Assembly: GCA_964342855.1 (NCBI GenBank)
Contig: CAYFIB010000001.1
Coordinates: 62,001-126,000 of the forward strand
Direction of reading: 5' to 3'
DNA from: JBCBJX01 sp964342855
Lineage (GTDB): Bacteria > Pseudomonadota > Alphaproteobacteria > Caulobacterales > Parvularculaceae
Length of the DNA stretch: 64,000 nucleotides
Of the stretch, positions 53,485 through 61,705 are shown in pieces. The notes under the pieces are model-generated. The model was not told the origin of the DNA and did no database searches. It saw nothing but the letters and a program-made list of their open reading frames with translations. Both the position numbers and the translations under genes were made by a program. Positions within the stretch are counted from its first letter, which is position 1. Each line of letters starts with the position of its first letter.

Positions 53485-54081
53485 TCACTGGACGGTGCTC
53501 AGTTCCCGCAACGCCTCCACGGCGGTTGCGTCATCGGGATGTTTCTCAAGGGCGGCGCGGAAATCAGCCAGCGCGCGATCGCGGTCGCCTTTCTGTCCGT
53601 AGGCGAGGCCGCGAGTGCACAGAGCGACTGGTTGATACCCGGCGCCAAGGCTCTCAATATCGTTCAGCATGGAAATCGCTGCGTCCGCGTCTCCTGCTTT
53701 AAGATAGGCGAGCGCCAGATTGATCGGCAGTTCCGGGACGCTCGGATCAAGCCGTTCGGCTTTCAGAAAGTGCGATATCGCACGGCCGTAGTCGTCACGA
53801 CGCAACCGCGCGATCCCGGCGTTGACGAAGGCTTTCGCCCTTTCGCTTCGCGTCAGGCTTTCGTCGTCCGTCGCGTCTTCGCAGATCTTCAGACGCGCCG
53901 GGGAAATCGGTCCGCCCCCAAGCAGCATATCCGAACACTGAACGGCCAGCGGCGCGCCGGCACGGAGAACCGTTTTGGGTCCGGCGCCGAAAGCCGCCGC
54001 CGTCGACCACACGGTCGCCAGAGCCGCCAGCATCGCCAGAACGCGCGATGCACAAGGCAATACGCGAAGCATCATCCACAT
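53485..54081 (-). CDS. Exported TPR protein upstream of the TonB receptor
   Basis: About 198 residues from ATG 54081 (nearby GTG and ATG codons are alternatives; the open frame to 54150 crosses the operator). The N-terminus is a signal or anchor (MLRVLPCASRVLAMLAALATVW), a Cys-containing linker follows, then three TPR-like units (AFVNAGIARLRRDDYGRAISHFLKAERLDP; LPINLALAYLKAGDADAAISMLND; TRGLAYGQKGDRDRALADFRAALEKHPDDA). Ends 68 bp before the receptor start. TPR proteins are common partners of TonB systems; here it is probably periplasmic. Confidence 0.82.
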   Translation of the reverse strand: MWMMLRVLPCASRVLAMLAALATVWSTAAAFGAGPKTVLRAGAPLAVQCSDMLLGGGPISPARLKICEDATDDESLTRSERAKAFVNAGIARLRRDDYGRAISHFLKAERLDPSVPELPINLALAYLKAGDADAAISMLNDIESLGAGYQPVALCTRGLAYGQKGDRDRALADFRAALEKHPDDATAVEALRELSTVQ

Positions 54082-54122
54082 CACACGCCGCTTTCGGTCA
54101 CGGAAACTACAACGAGCCTTAT

Positions 54123-54134
54123 GTGTATATACAC
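54123..54134. promoter_or_regulatory. MarR-type operator, copy 1 (TPR/TonB receptor unit)
   Basis: Perfect palindrome GTGTATATACAC, with AAAA before and ATAA after it on the minus strand, 41 bp upstream of the TPR start at 54081. Same sequence as copy 2. Confidence 0.7.
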
Positions 54135-54165
54135 TTTTATAATTTCTCAACGCTCCGAACCCACA

Positions 54166-54696
54166 TCACCGTGTCACTCCTGACACAGACCGTATGAAAC
54201 AGGTCGTCGTGCCTGTCGCAATCAACTGGCCGGCGCTGTCATGAACGCGCGCGCTTGCTGTCGCAGTGCGTGATCCGCGGCTTTCTACGCGACCGACGGC
54301 TTTCACCTGGCCGCTGGACCCGAACAGCGGGCGGACGAATTTTACCTCCGTACCGATGGAGGCGTAGGTCTCCCCCGCGGCGAGTGTCGTCTGAACGGCG
54401 CATCCGAGCGCAGAATCGAGCAGGGCCATCACCCAACCGCCATGCACGAGACCCATTGGATTGAGGTAGTCGTCAGACGGCTCGCCGCGAAATTCCGAGT
54501 GGCCGGGTTCGGCCGCCGTGATCCATTGGCGCATGGTACGCGCAATCGTCGGGGCCGGGAGCGCGCCGCTCAGGATCGCATGCAGCTGCTCCAGACCGTT
54601 CTTGTCCGCCACCTCATCCGGGGCGGCGAGACCGAACGGAACGTCGAGAAACGCGGCCGCACCAAACGGCTCGATCTCACCGAACTTTGCATACAT
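54166..54696 (-). CDS. PaaI-type hotdog thioesterase
   Basis: Hydrolyses an acyl-CoA or acyl thioester. 176 residues from ATG 54696 (GGAG 7 nt upstream; a TTG two codons earlier is possible). The hotdog motif is NPMGLVHGGWVMALLDSALGCAVQTTL (His, Gly-Gly, and acidic Asp), followed by GTEVKFVRPLFGSSGQVKAVGRV and SARVHDSAGQLIATGTTTCFI. Single gene under operator copy 2, 39 bp upstream. The acyl substrate is not predictable. Confidence 0.86.
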   Translation of the reverse strand: MYAKFGEIEPFGAAAFLDVPFGLAAPDEVADKNGLEQLHAILSGALPAPTIARTMRQWITAAEPGHSEFRGEPSDDYLNPMGLVHGGWVMALLDSALGCAVQTTLAAGETYASIGTEVKFVRPLFGSSGQVKAVGRVESRGSRTATASARVHDSAGQLIATGTTTCFIRSVSGVTR

Positions 54697-54735
54697 GACC
54701 AAACTCCGAGCACTGCATAGCGCAATACGTTACAT

Positions 54736-54747
54736 GTGTATATACAC
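54736..54747. promoter_or_regulatory. MarR-type operator, copy 2 (thioesterase)
   Basis: Perfect palindrome GTGTATATACAC, 39 bp before the thioesterase start. With its flanks (TTAAAA on the left of the minus strand reading, ATG on the right) it is the closest relative of copy 1. Confidence 0.7.
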
Positions 54748-54779
54748 TTTTAAAGTACGCAAATATCATTTCGCTACAA

Positions 54780-55241
54780 TCATTTGCTCTCTGACTTTTC
54801 AAGAATGGCCTTGTGCCGTCGCAGAACGGAGAGCGCCGACTTCGTCGCGTCGAGCTCGTCGTCGAGAGCCTTCTCCAGCTGTTTCTGGAATTTTTTCCAG
54901 AGCGGGTACGCCTCTCGGAGACGCCGCCAGCCGTCCTCCGTCAGCTCAATGGACCGCTTGCGCGCCGCGCCTTCATCGCTGCGCTGAACAAGTCCGGCCT
55001 TTTCAAGCAGGCGCAGATTTCGCGTAGCGCTGGTCCTGTCGAGGGACAACTGATCCGCCAGCTCCGTAATGGACTCAGGATGCAGGCCGCCGATCGACGC
55101 CAGCAACGAGAACTGGGTCGTCGTCAGATCAACCGGCCGAAAGCATTCGTCAAAGCTGCGTGTAATCGCACGCGCGGCGCTGATCGTCCGCACGGCGAGG
55201 CACCGGGACCCGATATCGTAGAGCATGTCCTTATCAGCCAT
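54780..55241 (-). CDS. MarR-family transcription regulator
   Basis: 153 residues if started at ATG 55241. Winged helix at about residues 35-110: LTTTQFSLLASIGGL, ITELADQLSLDRTSATRNLRLLEKAGLVQ (recognition helix), then the wing EGAARKRSIELTEDGWRRL. A helical C-terminus gives the dimer. There is no clear ribosome-binding site before 55241, but AAGGG lies 5 nt before an in-frame ATG at 55250, inside operator copy 3. It is surrounded by four copies of one palindrome and is divergent from the exporter, so it most likely controls all four units and itself. The ligand is unknown; MarR proteins usually respond to small phenolic or acyl compounds. Confidence 0.9.
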   Translation of the reverse strand: MADKDMLYDIGSRCLAVRTISAARAITRSFDECFRPVDLTTTQFSLLASIGGLHPESITELADQLSLDRTSATRNLRLLEKAGLVQRSDEGAARKRSIELTEDGWRRLREAYPLWKKFQKQLEKALDDELDATKSALSVLRRHKAILEKSESK

Positions 55242-55244
55242 TAT

Positions 55245-55256
55245 GTGCATATACAC
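55245..55256. promoter_or_regulatory. MarR-type operator, copy 3 (marR gene itself)
   Basis: GTGCATATACAC, one mismatch from copies 1 and 2. It lies directly at the start codon region of the marR gene. Confidence 0.6.
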
Positions 55257-55298
55257 CCTTGACGCAGCCACAGCAACAGATCACGTCTGGCACGTAAC

Positions 55299-55310
55299 GT
55301 GTATATGCAC
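55299..55310. promoter_or_regulatory. MarR-type operator, copy 4 (exporter unit)
   Basis: GTGTATATGCAC, one mismatch, 29 bp before the exporter ATG. Its centre is 54 bp from that of copy 3, about five helical turns, so two bound dimers would face the same side. Confidence 0.6.
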
Positions 55311-55339
55311 GTCTTAGAAGCTTCAGAGGTCCCGAAATA

Positions 55340-57691
55340 ATGCCTGATCGCAGCGAAACCCTGTTCCGAACCGTGCTTTCGGCGCGTTGGCCCGTCATCG
55401 TCCTGGCGTTCGCCCTCATTGGCGCCACGGCGTTTTCGATCCCGAAACTGCACAAGGACACCTCCGCCGATGCGTTCATCGGCGAAGATGAGCCGGCGCT
55501 GGTCTATAAAAATCAGATCGAGGAGATGTTCGGCCTCACCGATCCCATCGTGATCGGCGTCATCGACCGGGACGCCGACGGGATATTCGACCCGGATAAT
55601 CTCGCGCTGGTGGAGCGCCTGACCCGCGCCGCGGAACGGCTCCCGCAGGTCGACCCGGAACGGATCACCAGCCTCGCGACGGAAAACTACATCGCCGGGA
55701 CGCCGGAGGGCGTCGTCGTCGATGGTTTCTTCGATCGCGATACGGAGCTCTTCACCCATCCGTTCGGAACGCCGGAACGCGCGCTCGAAATTCGCCGCGC
55801 CGTCGAGGATACGCCGCTCTATCAGGGCCTGCTGGTCGGCCGCTCCGGCGAAGCGACCATCATCGCCGCGGAGCTGCTGAACGACGATCTGGCGACGGAA
55901 GCCTACGAGGCCATACTGGAGATCGTCGCCAATGAGACGGTCCCGGACGGTTCAGAAGTCCATGTCGCCGGCGAAGGCGCGGTCATGGGCTTTCTGTCCA
56001 CCTATATTGATCGGGACGCCAGCCGGTTGAACCCGCTGGCCGGACTGATCATCACGATCGTCCTTCTGGTCGCGTTCATGTCGATACGCGCTGCGATCCT
56101 ACCCAACGTCATCGTCGCTGGAACCGTGCTCGGATCGTTCGGCCTGATGGCCGCCTCGGGAACATCCTTTTTCGTCATAACGAACGGCCTTGTCGTGAAC
56201 CTGATCGGCATCGCGGTCGCCGATTCCATCCACATCGTCTCGAGCTTCTACGGCGCGCTGCGCGACGAGCCGGAGCTGTCGAAAAAAGACGCCGTAGCCA
56301 GAGCCATGGCCCGCATGTGGCGTCCGATCACGCTCACCTCCGTGACGACGATCGCCGGCTTTCTCGCCCTCGGCGTCAGCTCGCCCATGCCGCCGATCCA
56401 GGCATTCGGCCTCTTCGGCGCCCTCGGTGTCGGCCTCGCCTGGCTCTACTCCATGACGCTGCTTCCGGCGCTCCTCAGCGTTTGGCCGTTCCGGCGCATC
56501 CCGTTTCCGTTCGCCGTCAACAAGAACGGCCGTCCTCGGATCAGTCTCACCGAGCGCTTCATGTCTCTCATCGGCGAGGGCGTCCTCGCCGCGCCGCGAA
56601 GCATGCTTCTGATCGGTTCCGTGCTTCTGGCGGTCGGCGTCATCGGCGCCATGCAGATCCGCGTCGAGGAAGTGCGCATCGACAATTTCAAGTCGAGCGA
56701 ACCCATCTACAAAGCCGACAAAGCGATCAACGCGACGACGGACGGCGTCTATCGCCTCGACATCCTCGTCGAGACGCCGGAGCCGGAAGGGCTCTACGAC
56801 CCGGTCGTCCTGAAACGGATCGAAGCGCTTCAGACGTATGTCGAAACGCTGCCGTCAGTCGGCGGGTCCACGTCCATCGTCGACTATGTGAAGCAACTTC
56901 ACCGATCCGTTCAGGACGGCGATCCGGCCTTCTACTCCATTCCGGACGATCGGAACCTGATCGCTCAGCTGTTCTTCCTCTACGGCGCGAGCGCCGATCC
57001 CACCGACTTCGAAGAAGAAGTCGATTACGACTTCCAGCATGCTCTGGTTCGTGCGCAGGTCACCGACGGCGCGTACACGACCAACAAGAAAATCGTTCCG
57101 GTACTGGAGCAATGGGTCGCCGAGAACTTCAATGACGACCTCGCGACCGCGACCGTAACCGGACGCGTAACCGTCTCGTACTATTGGTTCAACGGGGTCG
57201 ACACGTCGACCATCCTTTCGGTGATCCTGTCCTTCGCCGCGGTCACGGTCGCCGCCATCATTCTCTTCCGCTCACTGATCCTCGGCCTGCTTGCGGCGAC
57301 CCCGGTCGGCCTCGCCATCCTTCTCGTCTACGCCGTGATGGGCTTGACGGGCATACCGCTCGGCATGGGGACGTCCATGTTCGCGGCCATCGCCATCGGT
57401 CTCTCCATCGACTTCGCCATCCACGCTCTCGACCGCATTCGGGAAATCGGTCGCGAAAACGGCCTCACTCCCGAATCTCTGATCGCGCTCTACCCGGAAA
57501 CCGGCCGCGCGCTCTTCTTCAATTTCGTCGCAGTCGCCGGCGGCTTCGGCATCCTTCTGACGTCGGATGTTCCGCCGCTCATCAAGTTCGGCTCGCTCGT
57601 CGCTGTCGCCGTGTCCACCGCGTTCATCGCCTCGGTGACCCTGCTTCCGGCGGCCGTGCTTGTTTTCAAACCCAAGGCCCTCACCCGGTAA
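55340..57691 (+). CDS. RND/MMPL-type exporter
   Basis: Inner-membrane transporter of 783 residues, the two-fold RND plan: a membrane helix at about 18-36, a large periplasmic domain to about 220, a group of helices (LAGLIITIVLLVAF, IVAGTVLGSFGLMAASG, VNLIGIAVADSIHIVSSFYGAL with the Asp of the proton relay) to about 390, a second periplasmic domain (about 430-610) and a second helix group (SVILSFAAVTVAAIILFR, TSMFAAIAIGLSIDFAIHALDRIREIG). It belongs to the MMPL/hopanoid-transporter-like branch for lipids and hydrophobic molecules rather than the AcrB drug pumps. Operator copy 4 lies just upstream; two more genes follow in the operon. Confidence 0.92.
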   Translation: MPDRSETLFRTVLSARWPVIVLAFALIGATAFSIPKLHKDTSADAFIGEDEPALVYKNQIEEMFGLTDPIVIGVIDRDADGIFDPDNLALVERLTRAAERLPQVDPERITSLATENYIAGTPEGVVVDGFFDRDTELFTHPFGTPERALEIRRAVEDTPLYQGLLVGRSGEATIIAAELLNDDLATEAYEAILEIVANETVPDGSEVHVAGEGAVMGFLSTYIDRDASRLNPLAGLIITIVLLVAFMSIRAAILPNVIVAGTVLGSFGLMAASGTSFFVITNGLVVNLIGIAVADSIHIVSSFYGALRDEPELSKKDAVARAMARMWRPITLTSVTTIAGFLALGVSSPMPPIQAFGLFGALGVGLAWLYSMTLLPALLSVWPFRRIPFPFAVNKNGRPRISLTERFMSLIGEGVLAAPRSMLLIGSVLLAVGVIGAMQIRVEEVRIDNFKSSEPIYKADKAINATTDGVYRLDILVETPEPEGLYDPVVLKRIEALQTYVETLPSVGGSTSIVDYVKQLHRSVQDGDPAFYSIPDDRNLIAQLFFLYGASADPTDFEEEVDYDFQHALVRAQVTDGAYTTNKKIVPVLEQWVAENFNDDLATATVTGRVTVSYYWFNGVDTSTILSVILSFAAVTVAAIILFRSLILGLLAATPVGLAILLVYAVMGLTGIPLGMGTSMFAAIAIGLSIDFAIHALDRIREIGRENGLTPESLIALYPETGRALFFNFVAVAGGFGILLTSDVPPLIKFGSLVAVAVSTAFIASVTLLPAAVLVFKPKALTR

Positions 57692-57711
57692 TTTCTGAAA
57701 GGAGAACCATC

Positions 57712-58506
57712 ATGCGTCACCTTCTTGCAAGTCTCAGCCTCGCCGTCCTTTCCACATCCGCGATCGCGCAGGAGACCCTCACGGGCGATGAGATCATCGC
57801 TCGCGTCAACGCCCGCGATGACGGTCAGCACGTTACGCGCAACTTCACGCTCGAGCTCGTTGATCGGAAAGGGCGCACGCGCACAGAAGAAACCATCGGA
57901 TACCGGCGGTACTTCGGCGAGGAAAAGCGCACGATCATTTTCTACACGGAACCGAGCAGCGTTCGCGGCACGGGCTTCCTCACCTTCGATTACGCCGATC
58001 CGGATGCGGACGACGATCAATGGCTCTACCTGCCGGCCTTGCGGAAAGTTCGTCGCATCTCCGCATCGGATCGCGGAGACTATTTCCTGGGCACGGACTT
58101 CACCTATGAAGAAATCCGCAAGGAGCAGAAGGTCGAGCCATCCGACTACATCTTCACAGCGACCGGCGCTGAAACGCTGGATGGACGCGATCTCCTCGTC
58201 GTCGAGGGAACACCCGTCAACGAGGAAATCGGCCGGGAGCTTGGCGTGTCCCGTACCGTATGGCGGATCGATCCGAATATCTGGATGAGTCGTAAATCGG
58301 ATTATTACGACCTCAACGGCAACCACGCGCGCACGATCACGCTGGAAGGCGTCGAAACGATCGACGGTTACATCACCACGACGCAGCTCTACGTCGTCAA
58401 CCACAAGACGGGGCACAGCACGCGGCTGACGTTCCAGAATACGGATTATGAAGCCGACGTTCCTGAAAACCTCTTTACACAGACGCGCCTGCGTCGGGGG
58501 CTCTGA
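57712..58506 (+). CDS. Outer-membrane lipoprotein-sorting-like protein (LolA-fold)
   Basis: 264 residues, ATG at 57712 with AAAGGAG 7 nt upstream. Signal peptide to SAIAQ (about 19), then a LolA/LolB-like half-barrel: GDEIIARVNARDDG, FTLELVDRKGRTRTEE, FYTEPSSVRGTGFLTFDYADPDADDDQWLYLPALRKVRRI, and YFLGTDFTYEEIR. Proteins of this kind stand next to MMPL exporters and bind hydrophobic cargo in the periplasm. 20 bp after the exporter gene and 2 bp before the DUF1302-like gene. Confidence 0.88.
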   Translation: MRHLLASLSLAVLSTSAIAQETLTGDEIIARVNARDDGQHVTRNFTLELVDRKGRTRTEETIGYRRYFGEEKRTIIFYTEPSSVRGTGFLTFDYADPDADDDQWLYLPALRKVRRISASDRGDYFLGTDFTYEEIRKEQKVEPSDYIFTATGAETLDGRDLLVVEGTPVNEEIGRELGVSRTVWRIDPNIWMSRKSDYYDLNGNHARTITLEGVETIDGYITTTQLYVVNHKTGHSTRLTFQNTDYEADVPENLFTQTRLRRGL

Positions 58507-58508
58507 CG

Positions 58509-59840
58509 ATGGCCGCCGTTCGAAACATCTCCCCGTTCCTGCTGGTTTCGGCGGCCCTCGCGACCGCACCGATCGGGGCGTCGGCGGCCGAACCGCCGCA
58601 GCTCCGAGGTGAAATCACCGCTCGATACGCGGCGGAGCTCGATGACGGGGACGCGCAGATCGCAGAGCTTCTCTACGAACCCGAGTTGACGGGCAGGCTC
58701 AATGCGAACCTCTCCTACACTGTCATCGGGCGCGTTCGGTATGACGCGGTTGACGAGCTGGAGCCGGGAGATCCCGGCGCGCAGGCGAACGGTCGGTCGT
58801 CCTGGAACAGGCGCGTTTTCTGGGGCGATGACGCCGATCTGGAGCTGCGCGAAGCGTATATCGACGCATACGCCGGGTCCTGGTTCGTCCGCCTCGGCAA
58901 ACAGCAGGTCGTATGGGGACAGTCGGACGGTCTGCGGGTTCTCGACCAGATCAACCCGCTCAGTTTCCGCGAGTTCATTCTCGGCGACTTCGAGGATCGA
59001 CGCATTCCGACCTGGATGCTGAACGCCGAACGCGTGGGCGCCGTCACGGTCCAGATTCTCTGGATACCCGACACGACGTATGATGAGGTTCCCCGCGATG
59101 GCGCGTTCGCCTTCACATCCTCAAGGTTCGGCCCGCAGATCCCGACGGACGCGACGACCGTGTCGTTCAACGAAGGTCGCCGACCCGACAACGCGATCAC
59201 AGATAGCGATGTCGGCCTGCGCCTCTCCGGTCTCCTCGGCGGATGGGACTGGTCCGTCAACGCTCTCTACGCCTACCGTGACCAACCGGTCTTCCGCCGC
59301 AGCGACGTCGCCGCGACGCAGTACGCCTTTGAGCCGGAGTTCGAGCGTTCGGCGCTGTTCGGCGCATCAGCCTCGAACGCCTTCGGAAAATTCACTCTCC
59401 GAACCGAAATCGGACACCAGACCGACGCCTTTATCGCGACGGCGTCGCCCGCCGCCTCCGACGGTGTGCTTGAAACGAGCGAGACGAGCGGCGTGGTCGG
59501 GCTCGACTATCAGCACGATGCGGACACGCTGCTCAGCGGTCAGATTTTTGTCAGCCAGATAGCGGATGAGGTCGAACTCGCCGCCCGCGAACAAACGACG
59601 TCGACAGGAAGTCTCCTCGCGAGCCGCGAAATGCGCAACGACCTTCTAAAGCTGGAAGCGCTGCTCCTGCACGACTTTGATGAGGGAGACGGGCTTCTGC
59701 AAATCTCCGCGCGGTACAATCTGACCGATGCGATCACTGCGCGCGTGGGCGTTGATCTTTTCTACGGCGACGCTGACGGCCTCTACGGCCAGTTCGACGA
59801 GCGGGACCGCGCGACCTTCGCGCTGACATACGGATTTTAA
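58509..59840 (+). CDS. DUF1302-like outer-membrane protein
   Basis: 443 residues with a signal peptide (to GASAAE, about 27) and a beta-barrel pattern of alternating aromatic and polar residues ending in ATFALTYGF. The phrases LREAYIDAYAGSWFVRLGKQQVVWGQSDGLRVLDQINPLSFREFIL are those of DUF1302 proteins, which accompany MMPL exporters and LolA-like proteins in loci for hydrophobic compounds. Probably the outer-membrane part of the same export or uptake line. Start ATG 2 bp after the previous stop. Confidence 0.85.
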   Translation: MAAVRNISPFLLVSAALATAPIGASAAEPPQLRGEITARYAAELDDGDAQIAELLYEPELTGRLNANLSYTVIGRVRYDAVDELEPGDPGAQANGRSSWNRRVFWGDDADLELREAYIDAYAGSWFVRLGKQQVVWGQSDGLRVLDQINPLSFREFILGDFEDRRIPTWMLNAERVGAVTVQILWIPDTTYDEVPRDGAFAFTSSRFGPQIPTDATTVSFNEGRRPDNAITDSDVGLRLSGLLGGWDWSVNALYAYRDQPVFRRSDVAATQYAFEPEFERSALFGASASNAFGKFTLRTEIGHQTDAFIATASPAASDGVLETSETSGVVGLDYQHDADTLLSGQIFVSQIADEVELAAREQTTSTGSLLASREMRNDLLKLEALLLHDFDEGDGLLQISARYNLTDAITARVGVDLFYGDADGLYGQFDERDRATFALTYGF

Positions 59841-59874
59841 GGCGTCTACTGACGGATCAGCCGGTTGCCTCCTG

Positions 59875-60714
59875 CTATTCGGTTCCCGAACCCCGCCGTT
59901 CCGCCTGAAGCCATGCGGCGCACGCGCGAACAGCCGCAGGCCGGGGGCTAGCGTTGGCGCCGCTTCCCGGCGACGCGTCTTTCCGTTTGATGTCGATGCC
60001 GAGCGCGTGGATTTCCGACGCGACGATCCGCGCGACGCCGCAGGCGCCGAGCTCGGAGAAATGCGTGTTGTCCTCGACGCCCTCCGGGAAACGGGCGTTC
60101 GCTGTTTCACGGGTGAGCCAGAGGTAATCCGTTTTCGTCTCTTCACGGCCGATCGCTTCGAAATAGTTGATCGAAAGCTGCGCGAGATCGATATAGTCGG
60201 CGCCCATTTCCCGCGCGGCGAGGCGCGCGTTCTCCCGATAGAGCCCATGGGTCTCCACCATGGCCGGACCTTCCCAGAGCCGTCGCGCGACAGAGGAAAC
60301 GATAACCGGGCGCGCGCCTGCGGCGCGGACGTCTGCGATGAACGCGGTCAGGTTCTGGCGATAGGCGCCGGCGGGCGCCGCAAAGCGCTTGGGGTCGTCA
60401 TCACGGCTATCGTTATGACCGAAGCTGATGAGAACGATGTCGTCCGGCTGCAGCGCATCAAGCAACGCCGCCCAGCGGCCCTCATCAATATAGCTCTTTG
60501 TGCTGCGACCGCTGACGGCGCGATTGTCGAGCCTCACGCCATCGCCGAGAAAATACGGCAGCGCCTGCCCCCATCCGGCCTGCGGCGCGCGCTCCGGCGG
60601 GTACCAGGAGGCCGTGGAGTCGCCGGCGATGACGATGCGCTGATCGACGGCGTGGACCGACTGCAGCATAGAAAGCGCCGCAGTTAATCCGAATAACGCC
60701 TTAACGGCGCACAT
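59875..60714 (-). CDS. SGNH hydrolase, rhamnogalacturonan acetylesterase-like (CE12)
   Basis: Removes acetyl groups from acetylated pectin-type polysaccharides. 279 residues with a signal peptide (to SVHA, about 22), Ser33 in GDSTA, Gly69, Asn101 in FGHND and the Asp215/His218 pair in EDNTHFSE, the four SGNH blocks. The last 30 residues are low complexity. The first 14 bp overlap the kdgK end, so it is translated from the same mRNA as the uronate genes, which supports the pectin assignment. Confidence 0.87.
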   Translation of the reverse strand: MCAVKALFGLTAALSMLQSVHAVDQRIVIAGDSTASWYPPERAPQAGWGQALPYFLGDGVRLDNRAVSGRSTKSYIDEGRWAALLDALQPDDIVLISFGHNDSRDDDPKRFAAPAGAYRQNLTAFIADVRAAGARPVIVSSVARRLWEGPAMVETHGLYRENARLAAREMGADYIDLAQLSINYFEAIGREETKTDYLWLTRETANARFPEGVEDNTHFSELGACGVARIVASEIHALGIDIKRKDASPGSGANASPRPAAVRACAAWLQAERRGSGTE

Positions 60715-61705
60715 CGTGGCCGTCCTGCGCCAGCGCGTCGTTGAGGCCGGCGCGGGAGATCAGCAGACTATCGCCCGGCAGGGCGTGCTTCAGGGCGGCG
60801 AGCGCCATTCCCTGATCGAGGGCGCGCTGATCGTCCGCCCCCTGCATCAAAGCGTCGAGAACGCCCGCGGCGAAGGCGTCGCCCGTGCCGATGCGGTCGA
60901 CCACGTTCGGCAGGTCGATAGGCGCGTTCACGGCTGCGCCGCAACGCCGATAGACGCCGCCGCCAAGAGACATGTCATCGACGCTCGTCTGCGTCCGGCT
61001 GGTGCAGGCGATGCGCTCGAGCCGATCAAACGTCCGGAACGCTGTATCGAAAGCGAGGTCGCGCGCCTCGAAGCTTTCGCCCAGAATGAGACCGAGATCG
61101 CGCTCATTGATGAAGGCGAGGCTCGCATGGTCGAGGATCGCGCGCAGCACCGCCGGAGCATCGCCCGACCAGGCGTCCCAGAGGTTCTTTCGGTAATTTC
61201 CGTCGAAGGAGAGTTTGACGCCCATGCGCGTCGCCGCCTCCGCCGCCTCGACCGCGAGCGCTGCGGGGCCTTCACCAGTTGCGGGCGTAATGCCGGAGAG
61301 GTGCAGCCAGTCCGCATCCGCTAGCGCGTCGGACCAGTCGATCATGCCGGGACGGAGCATGGTGAACGCGCTCGCCGCACGATCATAGATGATTTCGGAG
61401 GGGCGAAGGACGGCGCCGGCGCTCATGAAATAGAGCCCCATGCGCCCGCCGGGCTCCTGTATATGGGTCAGGTCGACGCCGAACTGGCGCAGGCGCCGCC
61501 GAACGCCTTCGGCGAGGGGGTTCGGCGGTAAGGCGCTCACCATGCGGACGTCATGGCCGAGCTGCGCGAGCGCCACGCCGACATTCGCCTCGGCGCCGCC
61601 GACGATGACGTCGAAGCGGTCCGACTGCAGAAGAAGCTCACGGCCGGGCGCGTTGAGACGGAGAAGCAGCTCCCCGAAACAGACGATCCGACCGCTGCGG
61701 CTCAT
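60701..61705 (-). CDS. kdgK: 2-keto-3-deoxygluconate kinase
   Basis: Phosphorylates KDG to KDPG with ATP. 334 residues from ATG 61705, which overlaps the kduD stop; the longer frame reads through kduD. PfkB family: FGELLLRLNAPG near the start, VGGAEANVGVALAQLG, the substrate phrase GRMGLYFMSAGAVLRPSEIIYDRAASAF, LSFDGNYRKNLW, and the catalytic GTGDAFAAG. It links the uronate branch to the Entner-Doudoroff pool. Confidence 0.94.
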   Translation of the reverse strand: MSRSGRIVCFGELLLRLNAPGRELLLQSDRFDVIVGGAEANVGVALAQLGHDVRMVSALPPNPLAEGVRRRLRQFGVDLTHIQEPGGRMGLYFMSAGAVLRPSEIIYDRAASAFTMLRPGMIDWSDALADADWLHLSGITPATGEGPAALAVEAAEAATRMGVKLSFDGNYRKNLWDAWSGDAPAVLRAILDHASLAFINERDLGLILGESFEARDLAFDTAFRTFDRLERIACTSRTQTSVDDMSLGGGVYRRCGAAVNAPIDLPNVVDRIGTGDAFAAGVLDALMQGADDQRALDQGMALAALKHALPGDSLLISRAGLNDALAQDGHDVRR

